A DNA stretch of 64,000 nt from Halomicroarcula saliterrae (GTDB lineage: Archaea > Halobacteriota > Halobacteria > Halobacteriales > Haloarculaceae). The stretch is from positions 310,001 to 374,000 of the forward strand of contig NZ_JAMQON010000001.1 in assembly GCF_031624395.1 (NCBI RefSeq), in the 5' to 3' direction. How positions within the stretch are numbered: the first letter of the stretch is position 1; each line of letters opens with the position of its first letter. Positions 25,278 to 33,992 of the stretch are shown here, piece by piece. The notes under the pieces are model-generated. The model saw nothing but the letters and a program-made list of their open reading frames with translations, did not search any database and was not told the DNA's origin. A program made the position numbers and the translations under genes.

Positions 25278-26351
25278 TCAGTCGTCGTCGGCCGCGGCTT
25301 CGGGCTCGTCCTCGTCGAGGGCGCGCGGCCCGGCCGCGTGGCCCTCGTGGGCGAGCGCCGTCGCGAACAGGTCTGGCGAGATGGCGGGTACATCCACGTC
25401 CTCGACCGCGCCCTCGGCCTCGATATCGTCCAGCGAGCGCGGGTACTTCCGGAGGTCTTTGTGGATGGCGATGCCCGCGTCGGCCCCCTCGCCCATAGCG
25501 ACGGGAATCTGGTTGTGGCCGGGGGTCAGGTCGCCCACCGCGTAGACACCGGCGACGCTCGTCTCGCCGTGGTCGTCGACGGCGACCGTGCCGTCGTCGT
25601 TGCGCTCGACGCCGAGACCGTCGGCCAGTTCGGCGTGGTAGTCGGAGCCCAGCATCGGGAAGCCGCCCTTGTACTCTCTTACACTGCCGTCCTCGAACTC
25701 GTAGGCCGCCAGCCACCCGTTGTCGTCGGTGCGTTTACCCGACAGTTCGGTGTCGACGACCTCGACCGGGTGTTTGTCCAACATTCTCTGGGTGTCGTCG
25801 CTCCACTCGGGCTCCTCGCCGCGGGTCAGGATGTCCACGTCGTCGGTGTAGTTCAGCATGATCATCGCGACGTAGGCGGCCGAGTCGCCGGTCCCCATCA
25901 CGAAGACGGGCTCGCCGACGAACATGAACGCGTCACAGTGGAGACACCAGTGTAGCCCCTTGCCGGTGCGGGGCAGCGGCGGGTCCGGGCGCTCGTCGGC
26001 GAAGCCGGTCGCCAGCACGACGCGCTTGACCGTCACCTCGCCGTCGTCCGTCGCGACCTCGAACCCGTCCGCGTCTCCGAGCGGGTCGACCGACTCGACG
26101 AAGCCCCGTCGGTAGGTCCCGCCGTAGTCTTCGACCTGCTCGCGGGCCGTCTGCAGGAACTCGTTGCCCGAGACGTCCTCGGTGACGCCGATGACGTTGT
26201 GGGTGTCGGTCATCATCGCCGCACGGCCGCCGCCGCGGTTGACGACGACGGTGTCCATGCCCAGACGGGTCGTGTACAGTGCGCTCGTCAATCCGGCGGG
26301 GCCCCCGCCGACGACCGCTACGTCGTAGTCAAACTGCTCGTCGGTGTACAT
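25278..26351 (-). CDS. Thioredoxin reductase-like FAD/NAD(P) oxidoreductase
   Basis: 357 residues. FAD site VAVVGGGPAGLTSALYTTRLG near 11-31, redox-active CxxC in HWCLHCDAF near 140, second nucleotide site VMGTGDSAAYVAM near 160 and the late FAD motif AGVYAVGDLTPGHNQ near 270. The Cys pair is CLHC rather than the usual CATC. The HRRxxxR motif that fixes NADPH preference is absent (TRGEEPEWSDD instead). An acidic C-terminal extension (about 310-357) goes beyond typical TrxB length. The ATG at 26351 fits the fold. Confidence 0.85.
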   Translation of the reverse strand: MYTDEQFDYDVAVVGGGPAGLTSALYTTRLGMDTVVVNRGGGRAAMMTDTHNVIGVTEDVSGNEFLQTAREQVEDYGGTYRRGFVESVDPLGDADGFEVATDDGEVTVKRVVLATGFADERPDPPLPRTGKGLHWCLHCDAFMFVGEPVFVMGTGDSAAYVAMIMLNYTDDVDILTRGEEPEWSDDTQRMLDKHPVEVVDTELSGKRTDDNGWLAAYEFEDGSVREYKGGFPMLGSDYHAELADGLGVERNDDGTVAVDDHGETSVAGVYAVGDLTPGHNQIPVAMGEGADAGIAIHKDLRKYPRSLDDIEAEGAVEDVDVPAISPDLFATALAHEGHAAGPRALDEDEPEAAADDD

Positions 26352-26529
26352 TGAGCGTCTCTTAGGGTTCGACCGATAAAAACGGCCGACATCCGGCGAG
26401 ATACGGGTGACCACGCCGTCTCGGCGTGTGGCCGGCGCCCGGTCGTCCATCCGTCATCGTTTAAGTCTCCAGGTCGACACGTCAGGGTATGGCTCGACGT
26501 CGTCCGCGTGCGGGGACCCGGAGGCACCG

Positions 26530-27849
26530 ATGGTAGATATCGCGTTCGCGCTGGGGCGGCTCCTGATCGCCTTCGTGCTGGTCGTGCTAAACGGCTTCTT
26601 CGTCGCGACGGAGTTCGCGTTCGTCCGGGTGCGCTCGACCTCGGTCGACCAGCTGGCGGCGGAGGGCCGGGCGGGCGCGGAGACGCTGCAGGACGTGATG
26701 ACCAATCTCGACGACTACCTCGCTGTCACCCAGCTCGGCATCACGCTGGCCTCGCTGGGGCTGGGGTGGGCGGGCGAGCCGGCCGTCGCCTCGCTCATCG
26801 AGCCCGTACTGGGCCCGCTCCTGCCGGCCGACCTGCTCCACCTGGTCGCGTTCGCCATCGGATTCTCGTTCATCACCTTTCTCCACGTGGTCTTCGGCGA
26901 ACTCGCGCCCAAGACCATCGCAATCGCCGAGGCGGAGCGGCTCTCTCTGCTGGTCGCGCCCCCGATGAAACTGTTCTACTACGTGTTCTACCCGGGGCTG
27001 GTCGTGTTCAACGGGACCGCCAACGCCTTTACCCGACTCGTCGGTATCCCACCGGCCTCGGAGACCGAGGAGACGCTCGAAGAGCGCGAAATCCGGCGCG
27101 TGCTGGCCCGCTCCAGCGAGCAGGGCCACGTCGATACTGCCGAGGTCGAGATGATAGAGCGTGTGTTCGACCTCGACGACACCACCGTCCGGACCGTGAT
27201 GGTCCCGCGGCCGGACGTGGTGGCCATCCCGGCCGACGCTTCGCTGGCCGAGATTCGGGAGACGGCACTGTCGGCCGGCCACACCCGCTACCCGGTCGTC
27301 GGCGCCGACGACCGCGACAGCGTGGTCGGGTTCCTGGACGTCAAGGACGTGTTACGGGCCATCGAAACCGACGGAGAGACCACGGCCCAAGCACTGTCCC
27401 GCGGCCTGCTCATGGTCCCGGAGACGGCTACTGCCGACGACATCCTGCTGCAGTTCCGCGAGGAACACCAGCAGATGGCCGCGGTCATCGACGAGTGGGG
27501 GGCGTTCGAGGGCATCGTCACTATCGAAGACGTCGTCGAGGCCGTCGTCGGCGACCTCAGAGACGAGTTCGACGTCGACGAGCGGGAACACTCGGTCCGA
27601 CAGCTCGGTGTCGGCCGGTACGAAATCGACGGGGGCGTCTCGCTCGCGCTCGTCAACGACGAACTGGGGTCGACGTTCGAGAGCGACGGCGTCGAGACCA
27701 TCGGTGGGCTGGTCCTCGCGCGGCTGGGCGAGATTCCCGAGCCCGGCGACGGCGTCGAGGCCGACGGGTACCGCATCGAAGTCGCGACCGTCGACGGCGC
27801 CCGCATCTCGACCGTGGTGGTCGAGTCACTGGAGACGGCGTCGGAGTGA
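26530..27849 (+). CDS. CNNM/CorC-family membrane protein with CBS domains
   Basis: 439 residues. The N-terminal DUF21/CNNM membrane domain (about 1-190) has an LNGFFVATEFAFVRVR helix and GELAPKTIAI near 120. Two CBS domains (about 205-330) follow with MVPRPDVVAI and GFLDVKDVLRAI. A CorC_HlyC C-terminal domain (about 350-430, IDGGVSLALVNDELG) ends the protein. Family members are linked to Mg2+ or Na+ transport and resistance to Mg or Co stress. It is probably a single gene; a TTTAAG box lies about 70 bases upstream. Confidence 0.88.
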   Translation: MVDIAFALGRLLIAFVLVVLNGFFVATEFAFVRVRSTSVDQLAAEGRAGAETLQDVMTNLDDYLAVTQLGITLASLGLGWAGEPAVASLIEPVLGPLLPADLLHLVAFAIGFSFITFLHVVFGELAPKTIAIAEAERLSLLVAPPMKLFYYVFYPGLVVFNGTANAFTRLVGIPPASETEETLEEREIRRVLARSSEQGHVDTAEVEMIERVFDLDDTTVRTVMVPRPDVVAIPADASLAEIRETALSAGHTRYPVVGADDRDSVVGFLDVKDVLRAIETDGETTAQALSRGLLMVPETATADDILLQFREEHQQMAAVIDEWGAFEGIVTIEDVVEAVVGDLRDEFDVDEREHSVRQLGVGRYEIDGGVSLALVNDELGSTFESDGVETIGGLVLARLGEIPEPGDGVEADGYRIEVATVDGARISTVVVESLETASE

Positions 27850-27918
27850 GAGCGTCCGTTTCCGGCGGTTTCGGTCGAAAAACGAACCTTCTTGGGCACG
27901 CTGGGTCATGGGCGGGTA

Positions 27919-29727
27919 ATGGCTGACTCACGCGGTATCACTCGGTCGTCGGACGACGCCGACGGGGAACAGGAGGTCCCCGTCACGGGCGAAGTGGTGC
28001 CCGACAAGTTCTCGTCCGACGAGGTGTTCCAGCGCATCGTCGCCGACGCCGACCACGAGATAACCTCCGGCGCCCGTGAGCTGTTCTTCAGCGCGCTGGC
28101 CGGCGGCTTCGCCATCACCATCACGCTGCTCGTCTACGCCTCGATGTACCCCAAGACCGACAGCAGCATCCTCGCGGCGCTGCTGTACCCCATCGGCTTC
28201 ATCTACATCATCATCGGCGGCTACCAGCTCTACACCGAGAACACGCTCCCGCCGGTCGCGCTCACATTGGAGCGGCTGGCGTCGATTCCCGCACTCCTGC
28301 GCCACTGGGGTATCGTCGCGGCGGGCAACTTCGCCGGCGGAGCCATCGGGGCCGTCGTGCTCGCTTACGGGGGCGTGTTCAGCCCGGAGGCGGCGGCTGT
28401 CGCGGCTAACCTCGCCGTCGAGGGGGTCTACGAGACCACCCGGTGGCAGCTGTTCTTCAAGGGGGCGTTCGCCGGACTCGTCGTCGCCGGCGTCGTCTGG
28501 ATGAACTTCGCGGCCCGGGACACCATCACCCGGCTGCTGGTCGTCTATCTCGCCTTCCTGGTGATTCCGCTCGCGGACCTCTTCCACGTCGTCGTCTCCT
28601 TCACCGAGGCGACGTATCTGATGCTCGTCGGCGACCTCCCCTTCCTGCTTGCGATGACCGACTTCGTCATCCCCGTGATGCTTGGCAACACCGTCGGCGG
28701 CGTCGTCTTGGTCACCATCGTCAACTACTACCAGACGACGGAAGAGCGGCTGGAGACAGCCCGGTTCGAACACGTGCGGCGGCTCTCTGTCCGCGAGTGG
28801 CTACTGGGCAACCTCGCCGGCCGGTCGTACGTCCCGCTGGTCGACACGGTCGAGGACTTCGTCCGGGACCCCGAGTCGTACCGCGTGCTCGTCCCCATCG
28901 CGAACCCCCGCACCGAGTCGGGGCTGGTCGAACTGGCGTGTGCGCTCGCGAGCACCCGAGAGAAGGGGACGGTCCACGTCGCCCACGTCGTTCAGGCACC
29001 CCAACAGAGCAAAGCGGCCGACGACCGACGACAGCGAGAGCGAATCGTCGAGGAGTCATCGCGTCAGCTGGAGGACATCGAGCGCATCGGCGAACAGTAC
29101 GACGTCGCCTTCGAGACCTCGACCATCGTCTCCCACCGGTCGTTCGAGGAGGTGTTCGACCGGGCGAACCGCACCCGCCCCGACCTCGTTCTGATGAACT
29201 GGGAGAAACACGGCCTGTGGGCCAGTGCGCGCGCAGAGCGGCCGATAGCCGAACTCACGAACCAGCTCCCGGCGGACTTCCTCGTGGTCAAGGACCGCGG
29301 CGGCGACTGTTCCCGGATGCTCGTGCCGACCGCGGGCGGGCCGGCCTCGGACCTGAGCGCCGAGATAGCGCGCGGCCTGCGGGAGGCCACCGGCGGCGAG
29401 ATAACGCTCATGCACGTCGTCGACCCCGGCGAGCAGGAAGCGGGTGAAACCTTCCTCGCCGAGTGGGCCGAGGGCCACGACCTCGACGATGCGACCCGTA
29501 TCGTCGACGACTCGGGCGATATCGAGCGCGCCATCGAACGCGAGGCGGCCGACCACACGATGGTGATGCTCGGTGCGACCGAGCAGGGTATCCTCGCGCG
29601 ACTGGTCACCGACTCGCTCCACCTGAACGTCGTCGACGAGGTCGCCGGGACCGTCCTGCTCACCGAACGCGAGACCGATCGGTCGCTCACCCAGCGGTTG
29701 TTCGGGGCCGGGCGGCGGAACAGCTGA
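27919..29727 (+). CDS. Formate/nitrite transporter-family channel fused to two UspA domains
   Basis: 602 residues. Residues about 30-285 are an FNT-type membrane domain: AGGFAITITLLVY, YQLYTENTL (the YTGN-like loop), and PLADLFHVVVSFTEA carrying the pore His of the family. Residues about 325-460 and 465-590 are two UspA-like alpha/beta domains (RVLVPIANPRT, VHVAHVVQ; RMLVPTAGGPA, ITLMHVVDPG, MVMLGATEQG). The soluble part probably regulates the channel by nucleotide binding; this is inferred. Candidate substrates are formate, nitrite or other small anions. ATG at 27919 was chosen over 27892. Confidence 0.85.
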   Translation: MADSRGITRSSDDADGEQEVPVTGEVVPDKFSSDEVFQRIVADADHEITSGARELFFSALAGGFAITITLLVYASMYPKTDSSILAALLYPIGFIYIIIGGYQLYTENTLPPVALTLERLASIPALLRHWGIVAAGNFAGGAIGAVVLAYGGVFSPEAAAVAANLAVEGVYETTRWQLFFKGAFAGLVVAGVVWMNFAARDTITRLLVVYLAFLVIPLADLFHVVVSFTEATYLMLVGDLPFLLAMTDFVIPVMLGNTVGGVVLVTIVNYYQTTEERLETARFEHVRRLSVREWLLGNLAGRSYVPLVDTVEDFVRDPESYRVLVPIANPRTESGLVELACALASTREKGTVHVAHVVQAPQQSKAADDRRQRERIVEESSRQLEDIERIGEQYDVAFETSTIVSHRSFEEVFDRANRTRPDLVLMNWEKHGLWASARAERPIAELTNQLPADFLVVKDRGGDCSRMLVPTAGGPASDLSAEIARGLREATGGEITLMHVVDPGEQEAGETFLAEWAEGHDLDDATRIVDDSGDIERAIEREAADHTMVMLGATEQGILARLVTDSLHLNVVDEVAGTVLLTERETDRSLTQRLFGAGRRNS

Positions 29728-29745
29728 CCGGAAGCGTGTTTCCGG
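29728..29745 (+). terminator. Hairpin directly after the FNT-UspA gene
   Basis: CCGGAA at 29728-29733 pairs with TTCCGG at 29740-29745 around GCGTGT, immediately after the TGA. There is no T-tract, so it may be an RNA-stability element. Confidence 0.3.
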
Positions 29746-29823
29746 GACCACGGAGGAGGCAGTAGCACAGCCAGCAAGACCCGGACGCTACACGAAGCCG
29801 GCAGTCAGTCACAAACCAGTTTG

Positions 29824-30459
29824 CTAGCCGAAGTTTTCGACCTTGGCGTCCTCCGTTTCGACGCCGGCCGCCTCCAGCGCGGCCATCGCGTCGTCGAGGA
29901 AGTCGGCGAAGCCGTAGACGAACACCTGGCCGCCGTCGGCGCTCGCCTCGGCGACCGCGTCGGTCAGGTCGGCGTCGCCGTCCAGTACGTGGACGAGCAC
30001 GCCCGATTCTCGGAGCACGTCCAGACGATCCTCGTGGATGGGTGCGTCGTCCTGGTAGACGACGGCGGCCTCGTTGCCGTCGGCGAGCGCCCGCTCGGCG
30101 ATACCGATGGCCGGGCCGATGCCGGGGCCGCCGGCCAGCAGGACCGCGCGCGACTCGCCCTCGTAGTAGTCCGAGCCGAAGGGGCCGGCGATGCGGACCG
30201 TGTCGCCCGCTTCCAGCTCCGCCAGATGGGGCGCGACCTCGCCGTCGGGGTCGATACCCACCGTCATCTCGAAGACGCCGTCGACGTCGGGCGAGGAGAT
30301 GGTGTAGAACCGGGATTCGTCCTCGCCGTCGACTTCGAGCGTGAGCTTGACGAACTGGCCGGGCTGGGCCGAGAACTCGTCGGGCGTCTCGACGTCGATG
30401 GCGATGGCGTCGGGGCCGACCTCGCGGACGGCAGTGACCGTGAGTGAACGTTCGTCCAT
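29824..30459 (-). CDS. FAD-dependent ferredoxin/flavodoxin-NAD(P) reductase-like protein
   Basis: 211 residues of the FNR family. The FAD domain has SRFYTISSPD (RxYS/T motif, about 50) and GPFGSDYYE; the NAD(P) domain begins LLAGGPGIGPAIGIAE (about 110) and ends VFVYGFADFLDDA (about 180). It catalyses electron exchange between a nicotinamide nucleotide and an iron-sulfur or flavin partner. It is divergent from korAB with a 120-base shared promoter region, so it may recycle the ferredoxin reduced by KorAB; this is an inference. The ATG at 30459 (MDERSLTV) is the family start. Confidence 0.85.
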   Translation of the reverse strand: MDERSLTVTAVREVGPDAIAIDVETPDEFSAQPGQFVKLTLEVDGEDESRFYTISSPDVDGVFEMTVGIDPDGEVAPHLAELEAGDTVRIAGPFGSDYYEGESRAVLLAGGPGIGPAIGIAERALADGNEAAVVYQDDAPIHEDRLDVLRESGVLVHVLDGDADLTDAVAEASADGGQVFVYGFADFLDDAMAALEAAGVETEDAKVENFG

Positions 30460-30579
30460 ATCCCGGACGTTGGAGCACGGAGACAAGGGAATTTCGGTCG
30501 CGGGCCGGTGGAGCACGTGGCACGCGCGCGGGCGCACACAGAAGCCTTTTCACCCACCACAGGCTACCCGTGTGGTAGT

Positions 30580-32355
30580 ATGCCAGACGACCTCAACTGG
30601 GCCATCGGCGGCGAAGCCGGCGATGGAATCGACTCTACCGGGAAAATCTTCGCGCAGGCTCTCTCCCGGGCCGGTCGACACGTCTTCACCTCCAAGGATT
30701 TCGCATCGAGGATACGCGGCGGTTACACCGCATACAAAGTCCGGACCTCGGTCGACCGCGTCGAGAGCGTCGTCGACCGGCTGGACATCCTCATCGCCCT
30801 GACCGAACGGACCGTCCACGAGAACGAGGACGAACTCCACGAGGACAGCGTCGTCATCTACGACGGCGAGCGCTCGACGATGCAGGACGTCGAGGTCCCC
30901 CACGGCGCGACCGCCCTGGAGGTCCCCCTGAAACGGCTCGCCGAGGACGCCGGCGGCGCCATCATGCTCAACGTCGTCGCTCTGGGCGCGGCGTGTGAGG
31001 TGACGAACTTCCCCATCGAGAACTTGGACGAGAGCCTCCAGAAACGCTTCGGCGACAAGGGCGAAGCCATCGTCGAGAACAACAAACAGGCCGCCCGCAT
31101 GGGCCAGGAGTACGTCCGCGAGGAGTTCGACCTCGACACCGACTACGATGTCGAGACCACCGACGAGGACTACGTCCTGCTCAATGGCGACGAGGCCATC
31201 GGGATGGGCGCCATCGCTGCCGGCTGCCGGTTCTACGCCGGCTACCCCATCACACCGGCCACAGACGTGATGGAGTACCTCACCGGCCGCATCGACCAGT
31301 TCGGCGGCAAGGTCGTCCAGGCCGAAGACGAGCTCTCCGCCATCAACATGGCGCTCGGTGCGGCGCGGGCCGGCGCTCGCTCGATGACCGCCACGTCGGG
31401 TCCCGGTATCGACCTGATGACCGAGACGTTCGGGCTGGTCGCGACCAGCGAGACGCCGCTGGTCATCTGTGACGTGATGCGGAGCGGCCCCTCGACGGGG
31501 ATGCCCACCAAACAGGAACAGGGCGACCTCAACATGACGCTGTACGGCGGCCACGGCGAGATTCCGCGCTTCGTCGTCGCGCCCACCACGATTTCGGAGT
31601 GTTTCTGGAAGACCGTCGAGGCGTTCAACCTCGCCGAGAAGTACCAGATTCCGGTCTTCCTCGTCTCGGACCTGGCGATGGCCGTCACCGAGCAGACGTT
31701 CTCGCCCGAGACCTTCGACATGGACGAGGTCGAGGTCGACCGCGGCAAGGTCGTCGACGAGAGCGACATCGACGCGTGGCTCGACGAGAAGGGACGCTTC
31801 CAGGCGCACTTCCCCGCCGCCGACGGCGTCTCACCGCGGGCGTTCCCGGGCACGACCGACGGGGCCCACATGACGACCGGCCTCGAACACGACGAACTGG
31901 GCCGCCGGACCGAGGATACAGACGTTCGGGTCGAGCAGGTCGACAAGCGCAACCGCAAGGTCGAGACCGCACGGGAAGAGGAGAGCTTCGACTACCGCGA
32001 GTTCGGCGACCCCGACGCTGACACGCTGGTCATCTCGTGGGGCTCGAACGAGGGCGCGATGCGGGAGGGCATGGAGTTCCTCGCCGAGGACGGCTACGAC
32101 GTGCGATTCCTCTCGGTGCCGTACATCTTCCCGCGGCCCGACCTCAGCGAGGAGGTCGCGGCCGCCGAGACGACCATCGTCGTCGAGTGTAACGCCACCG
32201 GCCAGTTCGCAGACGTTATCGAGCACGACGTCCTAGAGCGGGTCGAACGCATCAACAAGTACACCGGCGTCCGCTTCGACGCCGACGAGCTGGCCGAGGA
32301 GGTCAAATCGACGCTCGCCGATTCGGCGGGTACACAGGAGGTGGAAGCAGAATGA
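30580..32355 (+). CDS. korA: 2-oxoacid:ferredoxin oxidoreductase, fused gamma-alpha subunit
   Basis: 591 residues. The N-terminal gamma domain (about 1-185) has GGEAGDGIDSTGKIFAQAL and SRIRGGYTAYKV. The alpha region has GCRFYAGYPITPATDVME (about 222) and TATSGPGIDLMTE (about 292) from the thiamine-pyrophosphate-binding half. This gamma-alpha fusion is standard in haloarchaea. The length near 590 and partner length near 287 fit KorA/KorB (2-oxoglutarate) better than PorA/PorB (pyruvate). The enzyme makes succinyl-CoA and reduced ferredoxin in the TCA cycle. ATG at 30580 was chosen. Confidence 0.9.
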   Translation: MPDDLNWAIGGEAGDGIDSTGKIFAQALSRAGRHVFTSKDFASRIRGGYTAYKVRTSVDRVESVVDRLDILIALTERTVHENEDELHEDSVVIYDGERSTMQDVEVPHGATALEVPLKRLAEDAGGAIMLNVVALGAACEVTNFPIENLDESLQKRFGDKGEAIVENNKQAARMGQEYVREEFDLDTDYDVETTDEDYVLLNGDEAIGMGAIAAGCRFYAGYPITPATDVMEYLTGRIDQFGGKVVQAEDELSAINMALGAARAGARSMTATSGPGIDLMTETFGLVATSETPLVICDVMRSGPSTGMPTKQEQGDLNMTLYGGHGEIPRFVVAPTTISECFWKTVEAFNLAEKYQIPVFLVSDLAMAVTEQTFSPETFDMDEVEVDRGKVVDESDIDAWLDEKGRFQAHFPAADGVSPRAFPGTTDGAHMTTGLEHDELGRRTEDTDVRVEQVDKRNRKVETAREEESFDYREFGDPDADTLVISWGSNEGAMREGMEFLAEDGYDVRFLSVPYIFPRPDLSEEVAAAETTIVVECNATGQFADVIEHDVLERVERINKYTGVRFDADELAEEVKSTLADSAGTQEVEAE

Positions 32356-33215
32356 GCTCAGATATTCGATTCACGGACTTCAAGTCCGACAAGCAACCGA
32401 CGTGGTGTCCCGGCTGTGGTGACTTCGGGACGATGAACGGCATGATGAAAGCGCTCGCCGAGACCGGCAACGACCCCGACAACACGTTCATCGTCGCCGG
32501 CATCGGCTGTTCGGGCAAGATAGGGACGTACATGCACAGCTACGCGCTGCACGGCGTCCACGGCCGCGCTCTCCCGGTGGGAATCGGCGTCAAGATGGCC
32601 AACCCCGACCTCGAAGTGATGGTCTCCGGTGGCGACGGTGACGGCTACTCCATCGGCGCCGGCCACTTCATCCACGCGGTCCGACGCAACGTCGACATGA
32701 GCTACGTCGTGATGGACAACCGCATCTACGGGCTCACCAAGGGCCAGGCCTCGCCGACCTCCCGAGAGGACTTCGAGACCGCGACCACGCCCGACGGGCC
32801 GAACCAGCCGCCGGTCAACCCCAAGGCGCTCGCGCTCGCCGCCGGGGCGACCTTCATCGCTCAGACGTTCTCCTCGAACTCCCAGCGTCACGCCGAGATC
32901 GTACAGGAGGCCATCGAGCACGACGGCTTCGGCTTCGTCAACGTCTACAGCCCCTGCGTGACGTTCAACGACGTCGACACCTACGACTACTTCCGGGACA
33001 CCATCGAGGACGTCGAGGAGACGGACCACGACCGGTTCGACCGCGAGCAGGCCAAGGACAAGATTCTGGAGAGCGACAAGGAGTACATGGGCGTGCTCTA
33101 CCAGGACGAGGACTCGGTGCCGTTCGAGGAGCGCGAGGGCGTCGAAGGCTCCATGGCCGAGATTCCCGACGGCGCGCCCGAGGGCGCGATGGACCTGGTT
33201 CGAGAGTTCTATTAG
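32352..33215 (+). CDS. korB: 2-oxoacid:ferredoxin oxidoreductase beta subunit
   Basis: 287 residues. The cluster and cofactor sites are in WCPGCGDFGTMNGMM (about 17-31), AGIGCSGKIGTY (about 48) and the TPP/Mg motif SGGDGDGYSIGAGH (about 92) completed by MDNRIYGLTKGQ (about 118). With its Cys residues it binds the single [4Fe-4S] cluster of the two-subunit haloarchaeal enzyme. ATGA overlap with korA shows coupled translation. Confidence 0.93.
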   Translation: MSSDIRFTDFKSDKQPTWCPGCGDFGTMNGMMKALAETGNDPDNTFIVAGIGCSGKIGTYMHSYALHGVHGRALPVGIGVKMANPDLEVMVSGGDGDGYSIGAGHFIHAVRRNVDMSYVVMDNRIYGLTKGQASPTSREDFETATTPDGPNQPPVNPKALALAAGATFIAQTFSSNSQRHAEIVQEAIEHDGFGFVNVYSPCVTFNDVDTYDYFRDTIEDVEETDHDRFDREQAKDKILESDKEYMGVLYQDEDSVPFEEREGVEGSMAEIPDGAPEGAMDLVREFY

Positions 33216-33237
33216 ACCACTTTTTGCACCGTCACTC

Positions 33238-33254
33238 GCGCGCCTCCGGCGCGC
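33238..33254 (+). terminator. GC hairpin after korAB, motif repeated at 33299
   Basis: GCGCGCC and GGCGCGC form a 7-bp stem with loop TCC, 22 bases after the korB stop. The core GCGCCTCCGGCGC occurs again at 33299-33311. A terminator or mRNA 3'-end structure is plausible. The rest of the 232-base gap to the next gene shows nothing coding. Confidence 0.35.
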
Positions 33255-33447
33255 TCGCTCGGGCAAAAACTTGGGGAAAAATCGCGGCGTGCTCTTTCGC
33301 GCCTCCGGCGCGGCAGTCCGCGCGCCGCGGTCGAACCGGTTCGCTTCGCTCACCGGATGCTAGCCGCAACAGCCCTGCCCTTCCCCGCCGGCGCGGCACG
33401 GAGGCCGCGCCCGGCCACCACGCTGCATCGACCGGCCCGTTCCGTGA

Positions 33448-33618
33448 TTAGTCGTCTTCTTCCTCTTCGCCACCACCGCCTTCTTCGCCGCCACCCTCTT
33501 CCTCTTCTTCGCCACCGCCGCCACCCGGAATCCCACAGCCGGCGAGGCCGACCGTCCCGATTGCGACACCGGTGCCGAACAGTACTCGCCGCCGCGACGT
33601 GCTGTCGCTTCGTGTCAT
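33448..33618 (-). CDS. Tiny Tat lipoprotein with a Gly/Glu-only tail (56 aa)
   Basis: 56 residues. The start MTRSDSTSRRRVLFGTG has a twin-arginine-like signal, followed by a hydrophobic stretch and a lipobox LAGC at residues 25-28. The mature part after CGIP is made almost only of Gly and Glu runs, ending EEEEDD. It should be exported folded-route (Tat), lipid-anchored and strongly negative. A frame on the same strand rich in Lys/Ala is a shadow. The function is unknown; see the findings. Confidence 0.6.
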   Translation of the reverse strand: MTRSDSTSRRRVLFGTGVAIGTVGLAGCGIPGGGGGEEEEEGGGEEGGGGEEEEDD

Positions 33619-33701
33619 ATCTACCCCGTCGGCGCAGGTGTAACTAAAGCTATTCCCGGCGACGGAAAGGTTGGTTAGTCCGGCGGGCGAACTGGGAGCC
33701 G

Positions 33702-33908
33702 ATGGACCTCAACCGGCTCTACGAGTGGCATCACTTCGTCGTCGGTATCGGCGGGGTCGTGGCGACGCTGCACATCACACGACCGGGCGAGCACAGCGTC
33801 GCGCTCGGCCCGGTGAGCGTCGATCTATTTTACGTCATCCTGATATCTGCGCTGGCACTGGTCACGCTTTCGGGCCACACGCTGTGGACGATGTACGACG
33901 ACCGCTGA
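33702..33908 (+). CDS. Small membrane protein (68 aa)
   Basis: 68 residues with two hydrophobic helices, about 13-28 (VVGIGGVVATLHI) and 40-58 (LFYVILISALALVTLSG). It begins MDLNRLYEWHHF, with His residues near the first helix. No family was recognised. Spacing to the photolyase gene is 84 bases, and a palindrome lies between, so it is probably independent. Confidence 0.6.
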   Translation: MDLNRLYEWHHFVVGIGGVVATLHITRPGEHSVALGPVSVDLFYVILISALALVTLSGHTLWTMYDDR

Positions 33909-33925
33909 TCGGAGCCATAGCCAGT

Positions 33926-33940
33926 TGTCACATTGTGACA
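33926..33940. promoter_or_regulatory. Perfect palindrome upstream of photolyase, candidate operator
   Basis: TGTCACATTGTGACA: 7-base arms around one base, 53 bases before the photolyase ATG and 18 after the preceding stop. The symmetry and size fit a dimeric repressor site. No partner regulator is identifiable in the window. Confidence 0.4.
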
Positions 33941-33992
33941 TACACAACAGAGTTGGGGTCGAAGCCAAGCCGGGCGGGCGACTAGTCGTCCT

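Noticed and set aside
33360-33569. A Lys/Ala-rich frame opposite or within the Gly/Glu lipoprotein
   Set aside because: It is read from the same repeated GGCGAAGAAG sequence in another frame. The signal-peptide and lipobox frame is better supported.
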